64,000 nt of DNA from Chelativorans intermedius (lineage in GTDB: Bacteria; Pseudomonadota; Alphaproteobacteria; Rhizobiales; Rhizobiaceae): positions 124,001 through 188,000 of the forward strand of contig NZ_JAODNW010000001.1 of assembly GCF_025398255.1 (NCBI RefSeq). The letters are read 5' to 3'. The notes beneath the pieces are model-generated. The model searched no databases. It worked only from the letters and a program-made list of their open reading frames with translations, and was not told where the DNA came from. Each line of letters opens with the position of its first letter. Position 1 is the stretch's first letter. Shown here piece after piece: positions 16,567 through 24,729 of the stretch. The position numbers and the translations under genes were made by a program.

Positions 16567-17727
16567 ATGGCGGCCAAGCGCATCTATCTCGACCATAACG
16601 CCACGGCGCCGCTGCTGCCGGCGGCGCGGGAGGCGATGCTGCAGGCGCTTTCGGCGGCCAACCCGTCCTCCGTGCACGCGGAAGGCCGTGCTGCCCGCCG
16701 CATCGTGGAGGAGGCGCGCCGCGATGTTGCCGCTCTGGTCGGCGGGCGGGCCGAGCATGTGGTCTTCACCTCCGGCGCCACCGAGGCGGCTTCGATGCTG
16801 CTGACGCCGGAATGGACCATGGGGCGGGCGCCGCTGGTCTTCTCCCACGCCTATGTCTGCGCCGCGGACCACCCCTGCCTGCTGGCGGGCGGCCGCTTTC
16901 CCGCCGAGCGGGTCATCAAGATCGGCGTGGACGAAAACGGCCTGGTGCACCTCGCAGACCTGAAGCGCGCCCTGGAGGCGCATGACAGGGTGCAGGGCCT
17001 GCCCCTTGTCGCAATGCACGCAGCCAACAACGAGACCGGCGTCATCCAGCCCATGGCGGAGATCGGCCGTCTCGCAAAGCAGGCCGGCGGCGTGGCGATT
17101 TTCGATGCCGTGCAGGCAGCGGGGCGCATTTCGCTCGATCTTTCGGCGTGCTCCGCGGATTTTCTCATTCTCTCCTCGCACAAGATGGGCGGTCCCAAGG
17201 GGGCGGGGGCGCTGGTCGGCGCCACCGATCTGATGATGCCTGCGGCCCTTGTGAGGGGAGGCGGACAGGAGAAGGGACACCGCGCCGGCACCGAGAATGT
17301 GGCGGCAATTGCGGGTTTTGGCGCGGCCGCGCGCGAGGCTGTGGCTGGCCTGGGGCACATGGAGGCGGTGCGCGCCCGGCGCGAAAGGCTGGAGGCCATT
17401 ATCCGCGACAAGGTGCCCGATGCCGTCATCCACGGCGGCAAGGCACCGCGCCTGCCCAACACCGTGTTCTTTTCGATCCCCGGCATGAAGGCGGAGACGG
17501 CGCAGATCGCCTTCGACCTTGCGGGGATTGCGTTGTCGGCAGGTTCTGCCTGCTCCTCGGGCAAGGTGGGACCCAGCCACGTGCTGGAAGCGATGGGCTT
17601 CGGCAGCGCGGCGGGGGCGCTGCGCGTGTCGATCGGGCCGGCGACCGGCGACGAGGAGATTGCCGCCTTCGGCATAGCGCTGGAGGCGGTGGTGGCAAGA
17701 CGAAAGGCAACGAGTGCCGCCGCGTGA
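16567..17727 (+). CDS. NifS/IscS-like cysteine desulfurase at the head of the suf cluster
   Basis: A 386-residue fold-type I PLP enzyme that removes sulfur from cysteine, passing a persulfide to acceptors. The PLP lysine is Lys206 (SSHKMGG) and the mobile catalytic cysteine is Cys329 in SAGSACSSGKVGPS, the NifS/IscS-type loop. It starts a same-strand run with sufBCDS, although a 168-bp gap with possible promoter separates it from sufB. A second desulfurase of SufS type occurs later in the cluster, so this one may supply IscS-like functions such as tRNA thiolation. That role is inferred. Confidence 0.92.
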   Translation: MAAKRIYLDHNATAPLLPAAREAMLQALSAANPSSVHAEGRAARRIVEEARRDVAALVGGRAEHVVFTSGATEAASMLLTPEWTMGRAPLVFSHAYVCAADHPCLLAGGRFPAERVIKIGVDENGLVHLADLKRALEAHDRVQGLPLVAMHAANNETGVIQPMAEIGRLAKQAGGVAIFDAVQAAGRISLDLSACSADFLILSSHKMGGPKGAGALVGATDLMMPAALVRGGGQEKGHRAGTENVAAIAGFGAAAREAVAGLGHMEAVRARRERLEAIIRDKVPDAVIHGGKAPRLPNTVFFSIPGMKAETAQIAFDLAGIALSAGSACSSGKVGPSHVLEAMGFGSAAGALRVSIGPATGDEEIAAFGIALEAVVARRKATSAAA

Positions 17728-17895
17728 GCCGGCTTGCGCGGCCGGCCTGTGCTGGCGGTTGGAAAAAATGGAGTAAAAGACACATATTTCAGGACAACAC
17801 AGTGAAACCGGCGCGCTCGCACATTAGATAAGGCGCAGGCCGAACAGAGTTGGAAAACTGCCGGACCTTGAACCCGGCGAGGATGGAGAACGCTG

Positions 17896-19422
17896 ATGCC
17901 TGCTGTGCAGGAGACCATCGAGCAGGTCCGCAAGATCGACGTGGACCAGTACAAATACGGTTTCGAGACGCTCATCGAAAGCGACAAGGCGCCCAAGGGG
18001 CTGAACGAGGACATCATCCGCCTGATTTCAGCCAAGAAGGGCGAGCCGGAATGGATGCTGGAGTGGCGGCTGAACGCCTATCGGCGCTGGCTGACCATGG
18101 ATGAGCCCACCTGGGCGCGCGTCTCCTATCCCAAGATCGACTTTCAGGACATCCACTACTATGCCGCGCCCAAGAGCCAGAGCGGGCCGAAGTCGCTCGA
18201 CGAGGTGGACCCGGAGCTGCTTCGCACTTACGAGAAGCTCGGCATTCCGCTGAAGGAACAGGAAATTCTGGCCGGCGTGCGCACGGCCGGCGAGCCGAGC
18301 ACCGTGGACGGGGCTGGGGAAGGCGACAATATCTACCAGTCGGGCCGGGTGGCGGTCGATGCGGTGTTCGATTCCGTCTCCGTGGTGACCACATTCAAGA
18401 AGGAGCTGGCCAAGGCGGGCGTCATCTTCTGCTCGATCTCGGAGGCGATTCGCGAGCATCCCGAGCTGGTGCGCAAGTATCTGGGCTCGGTGGTGCCTCC
18501 CACGGACAATTTCTATGCCACGCTCAACTCGGCGGTCTTTACCGACGGTTCCTTCGTCTTCGTGCCCAGGGGCGTGCGCTGCCCGATGGAGCTATCCACC
18601 TATTTCCGCATCAACGAGAAGAACACCGGCCAGTTCGAGCGCACGCTCATCATCGCCGAGGAGGGCGCCTACGTCTCCTATCTGGAGGGCTGCACCGCGC
18701 CGCAGCGCGACGAGAACCAGCTTCATGCCGCCGTTGTCGAGCTGATCGCGCTCGACGATGCGGAGATCAAGTATTCCACGGTTCAGAACTGGTATCCGGG
18801 CGATACGGAAGGCAGGGGTGGCATCTACAACTTCGTGACCAAGCGGGGCGACTGCCGTGGCAGGAATTCCAAGATCTCCTGGACGCAGGTCGAAACCGGC
18901 TCTGCGATCACCTGGAAATATCCCTCCTGCCTGCTGCGCGGCGACAATTCGCGCGGCGAGTTCTACTCGATTGCGGTGTCCAACGGGCACCAGCAGATCG
19001 ACTCGGGAACCAAGATGATCCACCTCGGCAAGAACACGTCGAGCCGCATCATCTCCAAGGGCATCTCGGCGGGCAAGTCGAACAACACCTATCGGGGCCA
19101 GGTTTCCGCCCACAGGAAGGCCACCAATGCGCGCAACTTCACGCAGTGCGATTCGCTGCTCATCGGCAACGAATGCGGCGCGCACACCGTGCCCTATATC
19201 GAGGCCAAGAACGCCACGGCCAAATTCGAGCACGAGGCCACGACCTCCAAGATCTCCGAGGACCAGCTCTTCTACGTGATGCAGCGCGGCATCCCGGAGG
19301 AGGAGGCGATCGCGCTGATCGTCAACGGCTTCGTCAAGGACGTCATCCAGGAGCTGCCGATGGAGTTCGCCGTCGAGGCGCAGAAGCTCATCGGTATTTC
19401 GCTTGAAGGTTCGGTCGGCTGA
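17896..19422 (+). CDS. sufB: Fe-S cluster scaffold subunit SufB
   Basis: A 508-residue scaffold protein of the SufBC2D complex on which Fe-S clusters are built from SufS-derived sulfur. It shows the SufB N-terminal helical region and the long right-handed beta-helix with conserved [16 protein letters not shown] and CDSLLIG blocks near the C-terminus. Length matches the ~490-510 family range. The ATG at 17896 fits the family start [11 protein letters not shown]. The 168-bp upstream gap is AT-richer than its surroundings (TTGGAA and ACATAT-like elements near 17759-17788) and may hold an iron- or redox-responsive promoter, but no Irr or RirA box was clear. Confidence 0.97.
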   Translation: MPAVQETIEQVRKIDVDQYKYGFETLIESDKAPKGLNEDIIRLISAKKGEPEWMLEWRLNAYRRWLTMDEPTWARVSYPKIDFQDIHYYAAPKSQSGPKSLDEVDPELLRTYEKLGIPLKEQEILAGVRTAGEPSTVDGAGEGDNIYQSGRVAVDAVFDSVSVVTTFKKELAKAGVIFCSISEAIREHPELVRKYLGSVVPPTDNFYATLNSAVFTDGSFVFVPRGVRCPMELSTYFRINEKNTGQFERTLIIAEEGAYVSYLEGCTAPQRDENQLHAAVVELIALDDAEIKYSTVQNWYPGDTEGRGGIYNFVTKRGDCRGRNSKISWTQVETGSAITWKYPSCLLRGDNSRGEFYSIAVSNGHQQIDSGTKMIHLGKNTSSRIISKGISAGKSNNTYRGQVSAHRKATNARNFTQCDSLLIGNECGAHTVPYIEAKNATAKFEHEATTSKISEDQLFYVMQRGIPEEEAIALIVNGFVKDVIQELPMEFAVEAQKLIGISLEGSVG

Positions 19423-19451
19423 GCCGGCCCGGAGATTTGGGAAGAACGAGA

Positions 19452-20207
19452 ATGCTTGAAATCAAGAATCTGCACGCGCGCATTGCCGAGGATGGCACGG
19501 AGATCCTGCGCGGCGTCAACCTGACGGTGAAGGCGGGCGAGGTGGCCGCCATCATGGGGCCGAACGGCTCCGGCAAGTCGACGCTGTCCTATGTGCTCGC
19601 CGGCCGCGAGGACTATGAGGTGACGGAGGGGGACATTCTCTTCAATGGGGGGTCGATTCTCGAGATGGACCCGGCCGAGCGGGCCGCCGCCGGCCTCTTC
19701 CTCGCCTTCCAGTACCCCATGGAGATTCCGGGCGTCGCCACCATGGAATTCCTGAAGGTGGCGATCAACGCACAGCGCAAGGCGCGCGGCCAGGAGGAGC
19801 TCAAGATACCTGAGCTCATGAAGCGCGTGCGCGAGGCGGCGCAATCGCTCGAGATGGACATGGGCATGCTCAAGCGGCCGCTCAATGTCGGCTTTTCGGG
19901 CGGCGAGAAGAAGCGCGCCGAGATTCTCCAGATGAAGCTGCTGGAGCCCAGGCTCTGTGTGCTGGACGAGACCGATTCCGGCCTCGACATCGACGCGCTG
20001 AAGGTGGTTGCCGATGGCGTGAACGCGCTGCGCTCGCCGGACCGGGCGATCGTCGTCATCACCCACTATCAGCGCCTGCTCAATTATATTGTGCCGGACT
20101 CCGTGCACGTCCTCTACAAGGGCCGGGTGGCGAAGTCGGGCGAAAAGGATCTGGCCCTGGAGCTGGAGAAGAACGGTTACGCCGGGCTTGTCGGCGAGGC
20201 GGCTTAG
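19452..20207 (+). CDS. sufC: Fe-S assembly ATPase SufC
   Basis: A 251-residue ABC-type ATPase that drives the conformational change of the SufBCD scaffold. Walker A is GPNGSGKS (36-43), the signature is FSGGEKKR, and Walker B is CVLDETDSGLD, in which the Asp-Glu-Thr-Asp replaces the usual DEPT as in other SufC proteins. ATG 19452 is chosen over the 5-codon longer ORF start because SufC proteins begin MLEIKNL. It follows sufB by 29 bp. Confidence 0.97.
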   Translation: MLEIKNLHARIAEDGTEILRGVNLTVKAGEVAAIMGPNGSGKSTLSYVLAGREDYEVTEGDILFNGGSILEMDPAERAAAGLFLAFQYPMEIPGVATMEFLKVAINAQRKARGQEELKIPELMKRVREAAQSLEMDMGMLKRPLNVGFSGGEKKRAEILQMKLLEPRLCVLDETDSGLDIDALKVVADGVNALRSPDRAIVVITHYQRLLNYIVPDSVHVLYKGRVAKSGEKDLALELEKNGYAGLVGEAA

Positions 20208-20217
20208 GGGGGCAGGA

Positions 20218-21483
20218 ATGAACATCCAGACGCAAATCAGGCGCACTGCCGCCGAGGAAGCGCTTCTCGAAGCCTGTGCCGTGCGTGCGGACGGCCTGCC
20301 GGGCGATGCCCGCGTCAGGGAGAAGCGGGCGCGGGCTGTCGAGCTGCTGAAGCGCGGCCTGCCCAACCGCAAGGTCGAGATCTGGCACTACACGGATCTG
20401 CGCCGGCTGCTTTCTGCCGTGCCGGCCTTCGATCCGACGGCCCATGCAACCCCACGCGAACCGCTTCTGGCGGGCGCCGCGGTGCTGCCCGTGCTCAATG
20501 GCGTGGCCGGCAAGGCGCCGGTGCCGGCGGGTGTGACTGCCACGAGCCTTGCGGAGAGGCTGGCCGATGGCAGCGAGGCGGCGCTGCTTGAACCGGCCGA
20601 TGCCCACGACACGGTGGCCGCCGTCAATGCGGCCCTCGCCGGCGATGGCCTGGCGCTCGACATTGCCGCGGGCGCGGTTGTGGAGCAGCCGATCGAGCTG
20701 CAGAACGTGCACGCGGGCGGACAAGCGCATACGCGGTTTGCCGTGCGTGCCGGTGCTGGCGCCAGGGCGACCATCGTCGAGCGCCAGACGGGCGAGGGTC
20801 AGGCGCTGGTCTCCTCGGTCAGCCATCTGGAGGTGGGCGAGGGGGCGGATGTGGCGTGGCTCATCGTGCAGGAACAGCCCGCCGAGACGACCCATCTCGG
20901 CCAGATCAATGTCAGGATCGGCAAGGATGCGAAGCTGACCCTGTTCGTGATGAACACCGGCGGCAAGCTGGTGCGCCAGGAATTGCGGCTGGTGGCGGAG
21001 GGCGAGGGCAGCAAGTTTCGGCTGCGCGGCGTCAACCTGCTTTCCGGGGAGACCCATTGCGATGTCACGATGGTTCTCGATCATGCCGCGCCGGCGACGG
21101 TCTCCACGGAGATCATCCGCAACGTGGTGACGGGCCGCGCCGAGGGCGCGTTCCAAGGCCAGATCCGCGTGGCGCGCGATGCGCAGAAGACCGATGCCAA
21201 GATGGCGTGCAACACGCTTCTCCTTTCGGACGAGGGCAGCTTCTCCGCCAAGCCGGAGCTGGAGATCTTTGCCGATGACGTGGCCTGCGGCCACGGCGCG
21301 ACCGTGACGGAGATCGAGGGGGATCACCTGTTCTACCTGATGGCGCGGGGCATCCCCGAGAAGACGGCGCGCGGCCTGTTGGTGAAAGCCTTCGTGGCAG
21401 AGGTGATCGAGGAGCTGGAACACGAGCCGGCCATCGAGGCGCTGGAAGCCAGGCTGGATGCCTGGTTTGCCGAGCATGGATGA
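20218..21483 (+). CDS. sufD: Fe-S scaffold subunit SufD
   Basis: A 421-residue SufB paralogue in the SufBC2D complex, needed for iron acquisition. It has an N-terminal helical domain (KVEIWHYTDLRRLL near residues 42-55) and the beta-helix core, ending in the shared SufB/D block ATVTEIEGDHLFYLMARGI and a helical tail. A GGGGGGCAGGA ribosome site decides ATG 20218, 10 bp after sufC. Its stop overlaps the start of sufS as ATGA. Confidence 0.96.
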   Translation: MNIQTQIRRTAAEEALLEACAVRADGLPGDARVREKRARAVELLKRGLPNRKVEIWHYTDLRRLLSAVPAFDPTAHATPREPLLAGAAVLPVLNGVAGKAPVPAGVTATSLAERLADGSEAALLEPADAHDTVAAVNAALAGDGLALDIAAGAVVEQPIELQNVHAGGQAHTRFAVRAGAGARATIVERQTGEGQALVSSVSHLEVGEGADVAWLIVQEQPAETTHLGQINVRIGKDAKLTLFVMNTGGKLVRQELRLVAEGEGSKFRLRGVNLLSGETHCDVTMVLDHAAPATVSTEIIRNVVTGRAEGAFQGQIRVARDAQKTDAKMACNTLLLSDEGSFSAKPELEIFADDVACGHGATVTEIEGDHLFYLMARGIPEKTARGLLVKAFVAEVIEELEHEPAIEALEARLDAWFAEHG

Positions 21484-22754
21484 CAACCCGCCAAGACGGG
21501 AAGGTTGAGAGAGTGGACCAGAAGATCGAACGGGCCGTCTACGACGTCGAGGCCATCCGCCGCGACTTTCCCATCCTCTCGCGAGAGGTGCATGGAAAGC
21601 CGCTCGTCTATCTCGACAACGCCGCCTCGGCGCAGAAGCCGCAGGCTGTCATCGACGCGGTGACGCACGCCTACACGCAGGAATATGCCAACGTTCATCG
21701 TGGCCTGCACTTCCTCTCGAATGCGGCGACGGAAGCCTATGAAAAGGCACGCGAAACGGTGCGGCGGTTTCTGAACGCCGGCAGTGCCGAGGAGATCGTC
21801 TTCACCAAGTCGGCGACGGAGGCGATCAACACCGTGGCACATGGCTATGCCATGCCACGTTTCGCGGAAGGCGACGAAATCGTCCTGTCGATCATGGAAC
21901 ACCATTCCAACATCGTGCCCTGGCATTTCCTGCGTGAGCGCCAGGGGGCGAAGCTGGTCTGGGTGCCGGTGGAGGATGACGGCGCCTTCAACATGGAGGC
22001 GTTCGAGGCATGCCTTTCCGAGCGCACGAAGCTGGTGGCCATCACCCACATGTCGAACGTGCTGGGCACCGTGACGCCGATCGCCGACATCGTCCGCATC
22101 GCTCATGAGCGGGGCATTCCCGTGCTGGTTGACGGCAGCCAGGCCGCCGTCCACATGCCGGTGGACGTGCGCGCGCTGGGGTGCGACTTCTATGTCTGCA
22201 CCGGGCACAAGCTCTACGGGCCCTCGGGCATCGGCGTGCTCTATGGCAAGCGTGAGCGGCTGGAGGAGATGCGGCCCTTCCAGGGGGGCGGCGAGATGAT
22301 CGAGGATGTAACGCTCGATCACGTCACCTATAACGAGCCGCCGCATCGCTTCGAGGCCGGCACGCCGCCCATCGTGCAGGCCATCGGCCTGGGCGCGGCG
22401 CTGGAATATATCGAGAGCGTGGGGCGCGACAGGATCGCCGCGCACGAAGCCGAGATCTCGCGATACGCGCATGAGCGGCTCGGCCAGATCAACGCATTGC
22501 GCATTTTCGGCGCAGCACCCGGCAAGGGAGCGATCCTCTCTTTCGAGCTGGCCGGCATCCACGCCCACGACGTGTCGATGATCATCGACCGCTCGGGCGT
22601 GGCGGTGCGCGCGGGAACCCACTGCGCACAGCCGCTGCTGTCGCGCTTCGGGGTGACCTCGACATGCCGCGCCTCCTTCGCCATGTATAATACGCGCGCG
22701 GAGGTGGATGCGCTGGCCGAAGCGCTGGATGCGGCGCGCAAATTCTTCGGATGA
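21480..22754 (+). CDS. sufS: Cysteine desulfurase SufS
   Basis: A 424-residue type II cysteine desulfurase that hands sulfur to the SufBCD scaffold. The PLP lysine is Lys244 (TGHKLYGPSG), and the catalytic cysteine is Cys382 in RAGTHCAQP, the SufS/CsdA-type loop lacking the extended mobile loop of IscS. Start at ATG 21480 overlaps the sufD stop. A GTG at 21513 following a GAGAGA stretch is an alternative. No sufE is present within this cluster, so the sulfur acceptor must be encoded elsewhere or be SufU-like; none is seen here. Confidence 0.96.
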   Translation: MTTRQDGKVERVDQKIERAVYDVEAIRRDFPILSREVHGKPLVYLDNAASAQKPQAVIDAVTHAYTQEYANVHRGLHFLSNAATEAYEKARETVRRFLNAGSAEEIVFTKSATEAINTVAHGYAMPRFAEGDEIVLSIMEHHSNIVPWHFLRERQGAKLVWVPVEDDGAFNMEAFEACLSERTKLVAITHMSNVLGTVTPIADIVRIAHERGIPVLVDGSQAAVHMPVDVRALGCDFYVCTGHKLYGPSGIGVLYGKRERLEEMRPFQGGGEMIEDVTLDHVTYNEPPHRFEAGTPPIVQAIGLGAALEYIESVGRDRIAAHEAEISRYAHERLGQINALRIFGAAPGKGAILSFELAGIHAHDVSMIIDRSGVAVRAGTHCAQPLLSRFGVTSTCRASFAMYNTRAEVDALAEALDAARKFFG

Positions 22755-22758
22755 AGCG

Positions 22759-23154
22759 ATGACGGATATGAGCCAGAACCCAGAGACGAACGAGGCCGCG
22801 GCAGGCGAGGCGCAGCCCTTTTCCGCCTCCGCCATCCCGCAGGAGGAGCTGGCGCGCCTGACGGACGACATCATCAGTGCGCTGAAGACCGTCTATGACC
22901 CGGAGATCCCCGCCGACATCTACGAGCTCGGCCTGATCTACAAGATCGACATCGAGGACGACCGCTCGGTGAAGATCGACATGACCCTGACGGCGCCCGG
23001 CTGCCCGGTGGCCGGCGAGATGCCGGGCTGGGTGCAGGACGCGGTGAGCGCCGTGGAAGGGGTGAGCAATGTCGAGGTCAACATGGTCTTCGATCCGCCC
23101 TGGACACCCGACCGCATGTCGGAGGAAGCGCAGGTGGCGCTGGGGTGGTATTGA
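22759..23154 (+). CDS. sufT: SufT-like DUF59/MIP18-family Fe-S maturation protein
   Basis: A 131-residue protein with an unstructured acidic N-terminus (about 1-30) and a DUF59/MIP18 domain (about 35-125). Visible family motifs are the YDPEIPADIYELGLIY block and the Cys-containing LTAPGCPVAGEMP loop, followed by VFDPPWTPDRMSEEA. Members act late in Fe-S delivery to target proteins. The start ATG lies 5 bp after the sufS stop, so it belongs to the suf operon. The gene symbol is by position and domain. Confidence 0.87.
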   Translation: MTDMSQNPETNEAAAGEAQPFSASAIPQEELARLTDDIISALKTVYDPEIPADIYELGLIYKIDIEDDRSVKIDMTLTAPGCPVAGEMPGWVQDAVSAVEGVSNVEVNMVFDPPWTPDRMSEEAQVALGWY

Positions 23155-23233
23155 ACGGGAACGCGAATGACTGACGACAGGCAGCGGACGGCCATCCCCC
23201 CGAGCCAGGCAGGCGCCCGAGCAAGCGGACCGT

Positions 23234-23262
23234 TTAACTCCTGCATGTCGTTTCCTATGTAG
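23234..23262 (+). promoter_or_regulatory. Weak candidate promoter before sufA
   Basis: TTTAAC (23234-23239) and TATGTA (23257-23262) are 17 bp apart in the 140-bp gap between sufT and sufA. It could allow separate expression of the carrier protein. The -35 match is poor. Confidence 0.28.
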
Positions 23263-23294
23263 GATTCACCGACCATTCTCCAACGGAGCAACCG

Positions 23295-23681
23295 ATGGGC
23301 CGCTTTCAAGTCATAACCCTGACCGATGCCGCCGCCGCTCGCGTGCGCGAGATCGTTGCCGCGCGAGAGGGGGCAAAGGGCATTCGCGTGGGCATCAGGA
23401 AAGGCGGATGCGCCGGCATGGAATACACGGTCGATCTGGTGACGGAGCCCGACCCGAAGGACGACCACGTGGAGCACGAGGGCGCCCATGTCTATGTGGC
23501 GCCGGAGGCGAGCCTCTTCCTGCTCGGAACGCAGATGGACTTCGAGGTGACCAAGCTGCGGACCGGCTTCACCTTCAACAACCCGAACCAGAGCTCGGCC
23601 TGCGGCTGCGGCGAGTCCGTCGAACTGAAGCCGGCCGACCTGAAGGCATTGGCCGAGGCGCGGGCGCACGGCGCGGCCTGA
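23295..23681 (+). CDS. sufA: A-type Fe-S carrier SufA/IscA family
   Basis: A 128-residue A-type carrier that accepts clusters from SufBCD and passes them to apoproteins. The three conserved ligand cysteines are Cys39 (KGGCAGMEY), Cys103 and Cys105 (SACGCGES). Last gene of the suf run, convergent with the P460-type cytochrome gene. SufA and IscA cannot be separated by sequence alone; the symbol follows the cluster. Confidence 0.93.
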   Translation: MGRFQVITLTDAAAARVREIVAAREGAKGIRVGIRKGGCAGMEYTVDLVTEPDPKDDHVEHEGAHVYVAPEASLFLLGTQMDFEVTKLRTGFTFNNPNQSSACGCGESVELKPADLKALAEARAHGAA

Positions 23682-23714
23682 AGGCAGGCCCGCCGCGGCG
23701 GCGCCCGAAGGCGC

Positions 23715-24254
23715 TCAAGGCTGCATGTCCATGCTGAACACGAAATCGTCCCCAGCCGCCGACGCATGACACGCGATGCAGCCGGCGGTGCGGCCGGCGA
23801 GCGCCATACCGTCCGGCGTCTGATCGAGCGAGCCGTCGGGCAGGTATTTAGCCCAGAACCAGTTTGCGCTGTCGGGCGCGTATCCTTCCTCGCGCTGGAA
23901 CATCACCGTCACCGAATCGAGGTTTCCGTCGGGGTCGTTGGACACATCCTCCACGCTTATGCCGGCCGGGCCGAAATTGCGCTTGACGATGAGCATTCCG
24001 CGCGCGCCCTCGACCTCGATTTCGGCCCAGAATGTCTGGAGAATCGCGCCGTGGGGTTCTGTGCCCTCATAGGGCTTCATCTGGATGGCGCCATCCCCCG
24101 CATAGCCGGCATCCCGAAGCGCGTTCCACAGCGCCTCGGCATAGGCGGTGTCGGCTTCACCGCCAAAGGCCGGCTGATCGTCCTGGGCGAACGCGAAGCC
24201 CGCCGCCAGCATGGCGCCTAGGCCGAGCGCCGCAGCAATCCTGCCCGTCTGCAT
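23715..24254 (-). CDS. Exported P460-like c-type cytochrome
   Basis: A 179-residue protein with a signal peptide (about residues 1-23, ending AFA-QDD) and one haem c site CIACH at 159-163 near the C-terminus. The body pattern (KPYEGTEPHGAILQ, IVKRNFGP, VMFQREEGYAPDSANWFWAKYLPDG) matches the cytochrome P460 family, some members of which oxidise hydroxylamine or detoxify NO. The lysine that crosslinks haem in true P460 is not confidently placed, so enzymatic activity is uncertain. ATG 24254 follows an AGGAAAGAA ribosome site. It is monocistronic. Confidence 0.82.
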   Translation of the reverse strand: MQTGRIAAALGLGAMLAAGFAFAQDDQPAFGGEADTAYAEALWNALRDAGYAGDGAIQMKPYEGTEPHGAILQTFWAEIEVEGARGMLIVKRNFGPAGISVEDVSNDPDGNLDSVTVMFQREEGYAPDSANWFWAKYLPDGSLDQTPDGMALAGRTAGCIACHASAAGDDFVFSMDMQP

Positions 24255-24390
24255 GGTTCTTTCCTCCCTGATGCATGTCCGGGCAGCTAGCGCCCCACGG
24301 GCACAGATCAAACGGATCACGCGAATTTGAACAATCCTCACCCCGAACCTGCCGCTGACAGGGTGGCGCGCCACGGGCATGATCGCGTGC

Positions 24391-24714
24391 ATGGACGACG
24401 ATCACATTCGCGAGCTGTTCGCCAGCCTGGGGTCCATCACCATCCGGCGCATGTTCGGCGGCAAGGGCATCTATTGCGAGGGACGCATCTTTGCGCTTGA
24501 GGTGGACGGGGAAATCCTGCTGAAGGCGGATGCCCTGAGCGCGCCGGACTTTGCGGCAGCGGGAAGCCGGCAGTGGGTCTATACGGGCCATACCGGGCGC
24601 AAGCCCACGGCCATGCCGTACTGGTCGATCCCCGACGAGGCGGTCGACGACCCGGACGTCATGGCACTTTGGGCAAGAAGAGCCTACGAGGCTGCGCTGC
24701 GGGCGCGCGGATAG
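24391..24714 (+). CDS. TfoX N-terminal domain protein
   Basis: A 107-residue protein (111 if the ATG at 24379 is used) consisting of a TfoX N-terminal domain: IRRMFGGKGIYCEGRIFALEVDGEILLKAD (beta sheet), then a short helical end. The C-terminal domain of gamma-proteobacterial TfoX/Sxy competence regulators is missing, as in many alphaproteobacterial single-domain homologues of unknown role. Divergent from the cytochrome and convergent with the helicase gene. No competence genes are nearby. Confidence 0.8.
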   Translation: MDDDHIRELFASLGSITIRRMFGGKGIYCEGRIFALEVDGEILLKADALSAPDFAAAGSRQWVYTGHTGRKPTAMPYWSIPDEAVDDPDVMALWARRAYEAALRARG

Positions 24715-24729
24715 AACGCGCCCGCGGGC

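Noticed and set aside
17727-17896. Irr, RirA or IscR binding site before sufB
   Set aside because: I looked for TTTAGAA-like and TGA-N9-TCA-like elements and found no convincing match, so only a general promoter region is mentioned.
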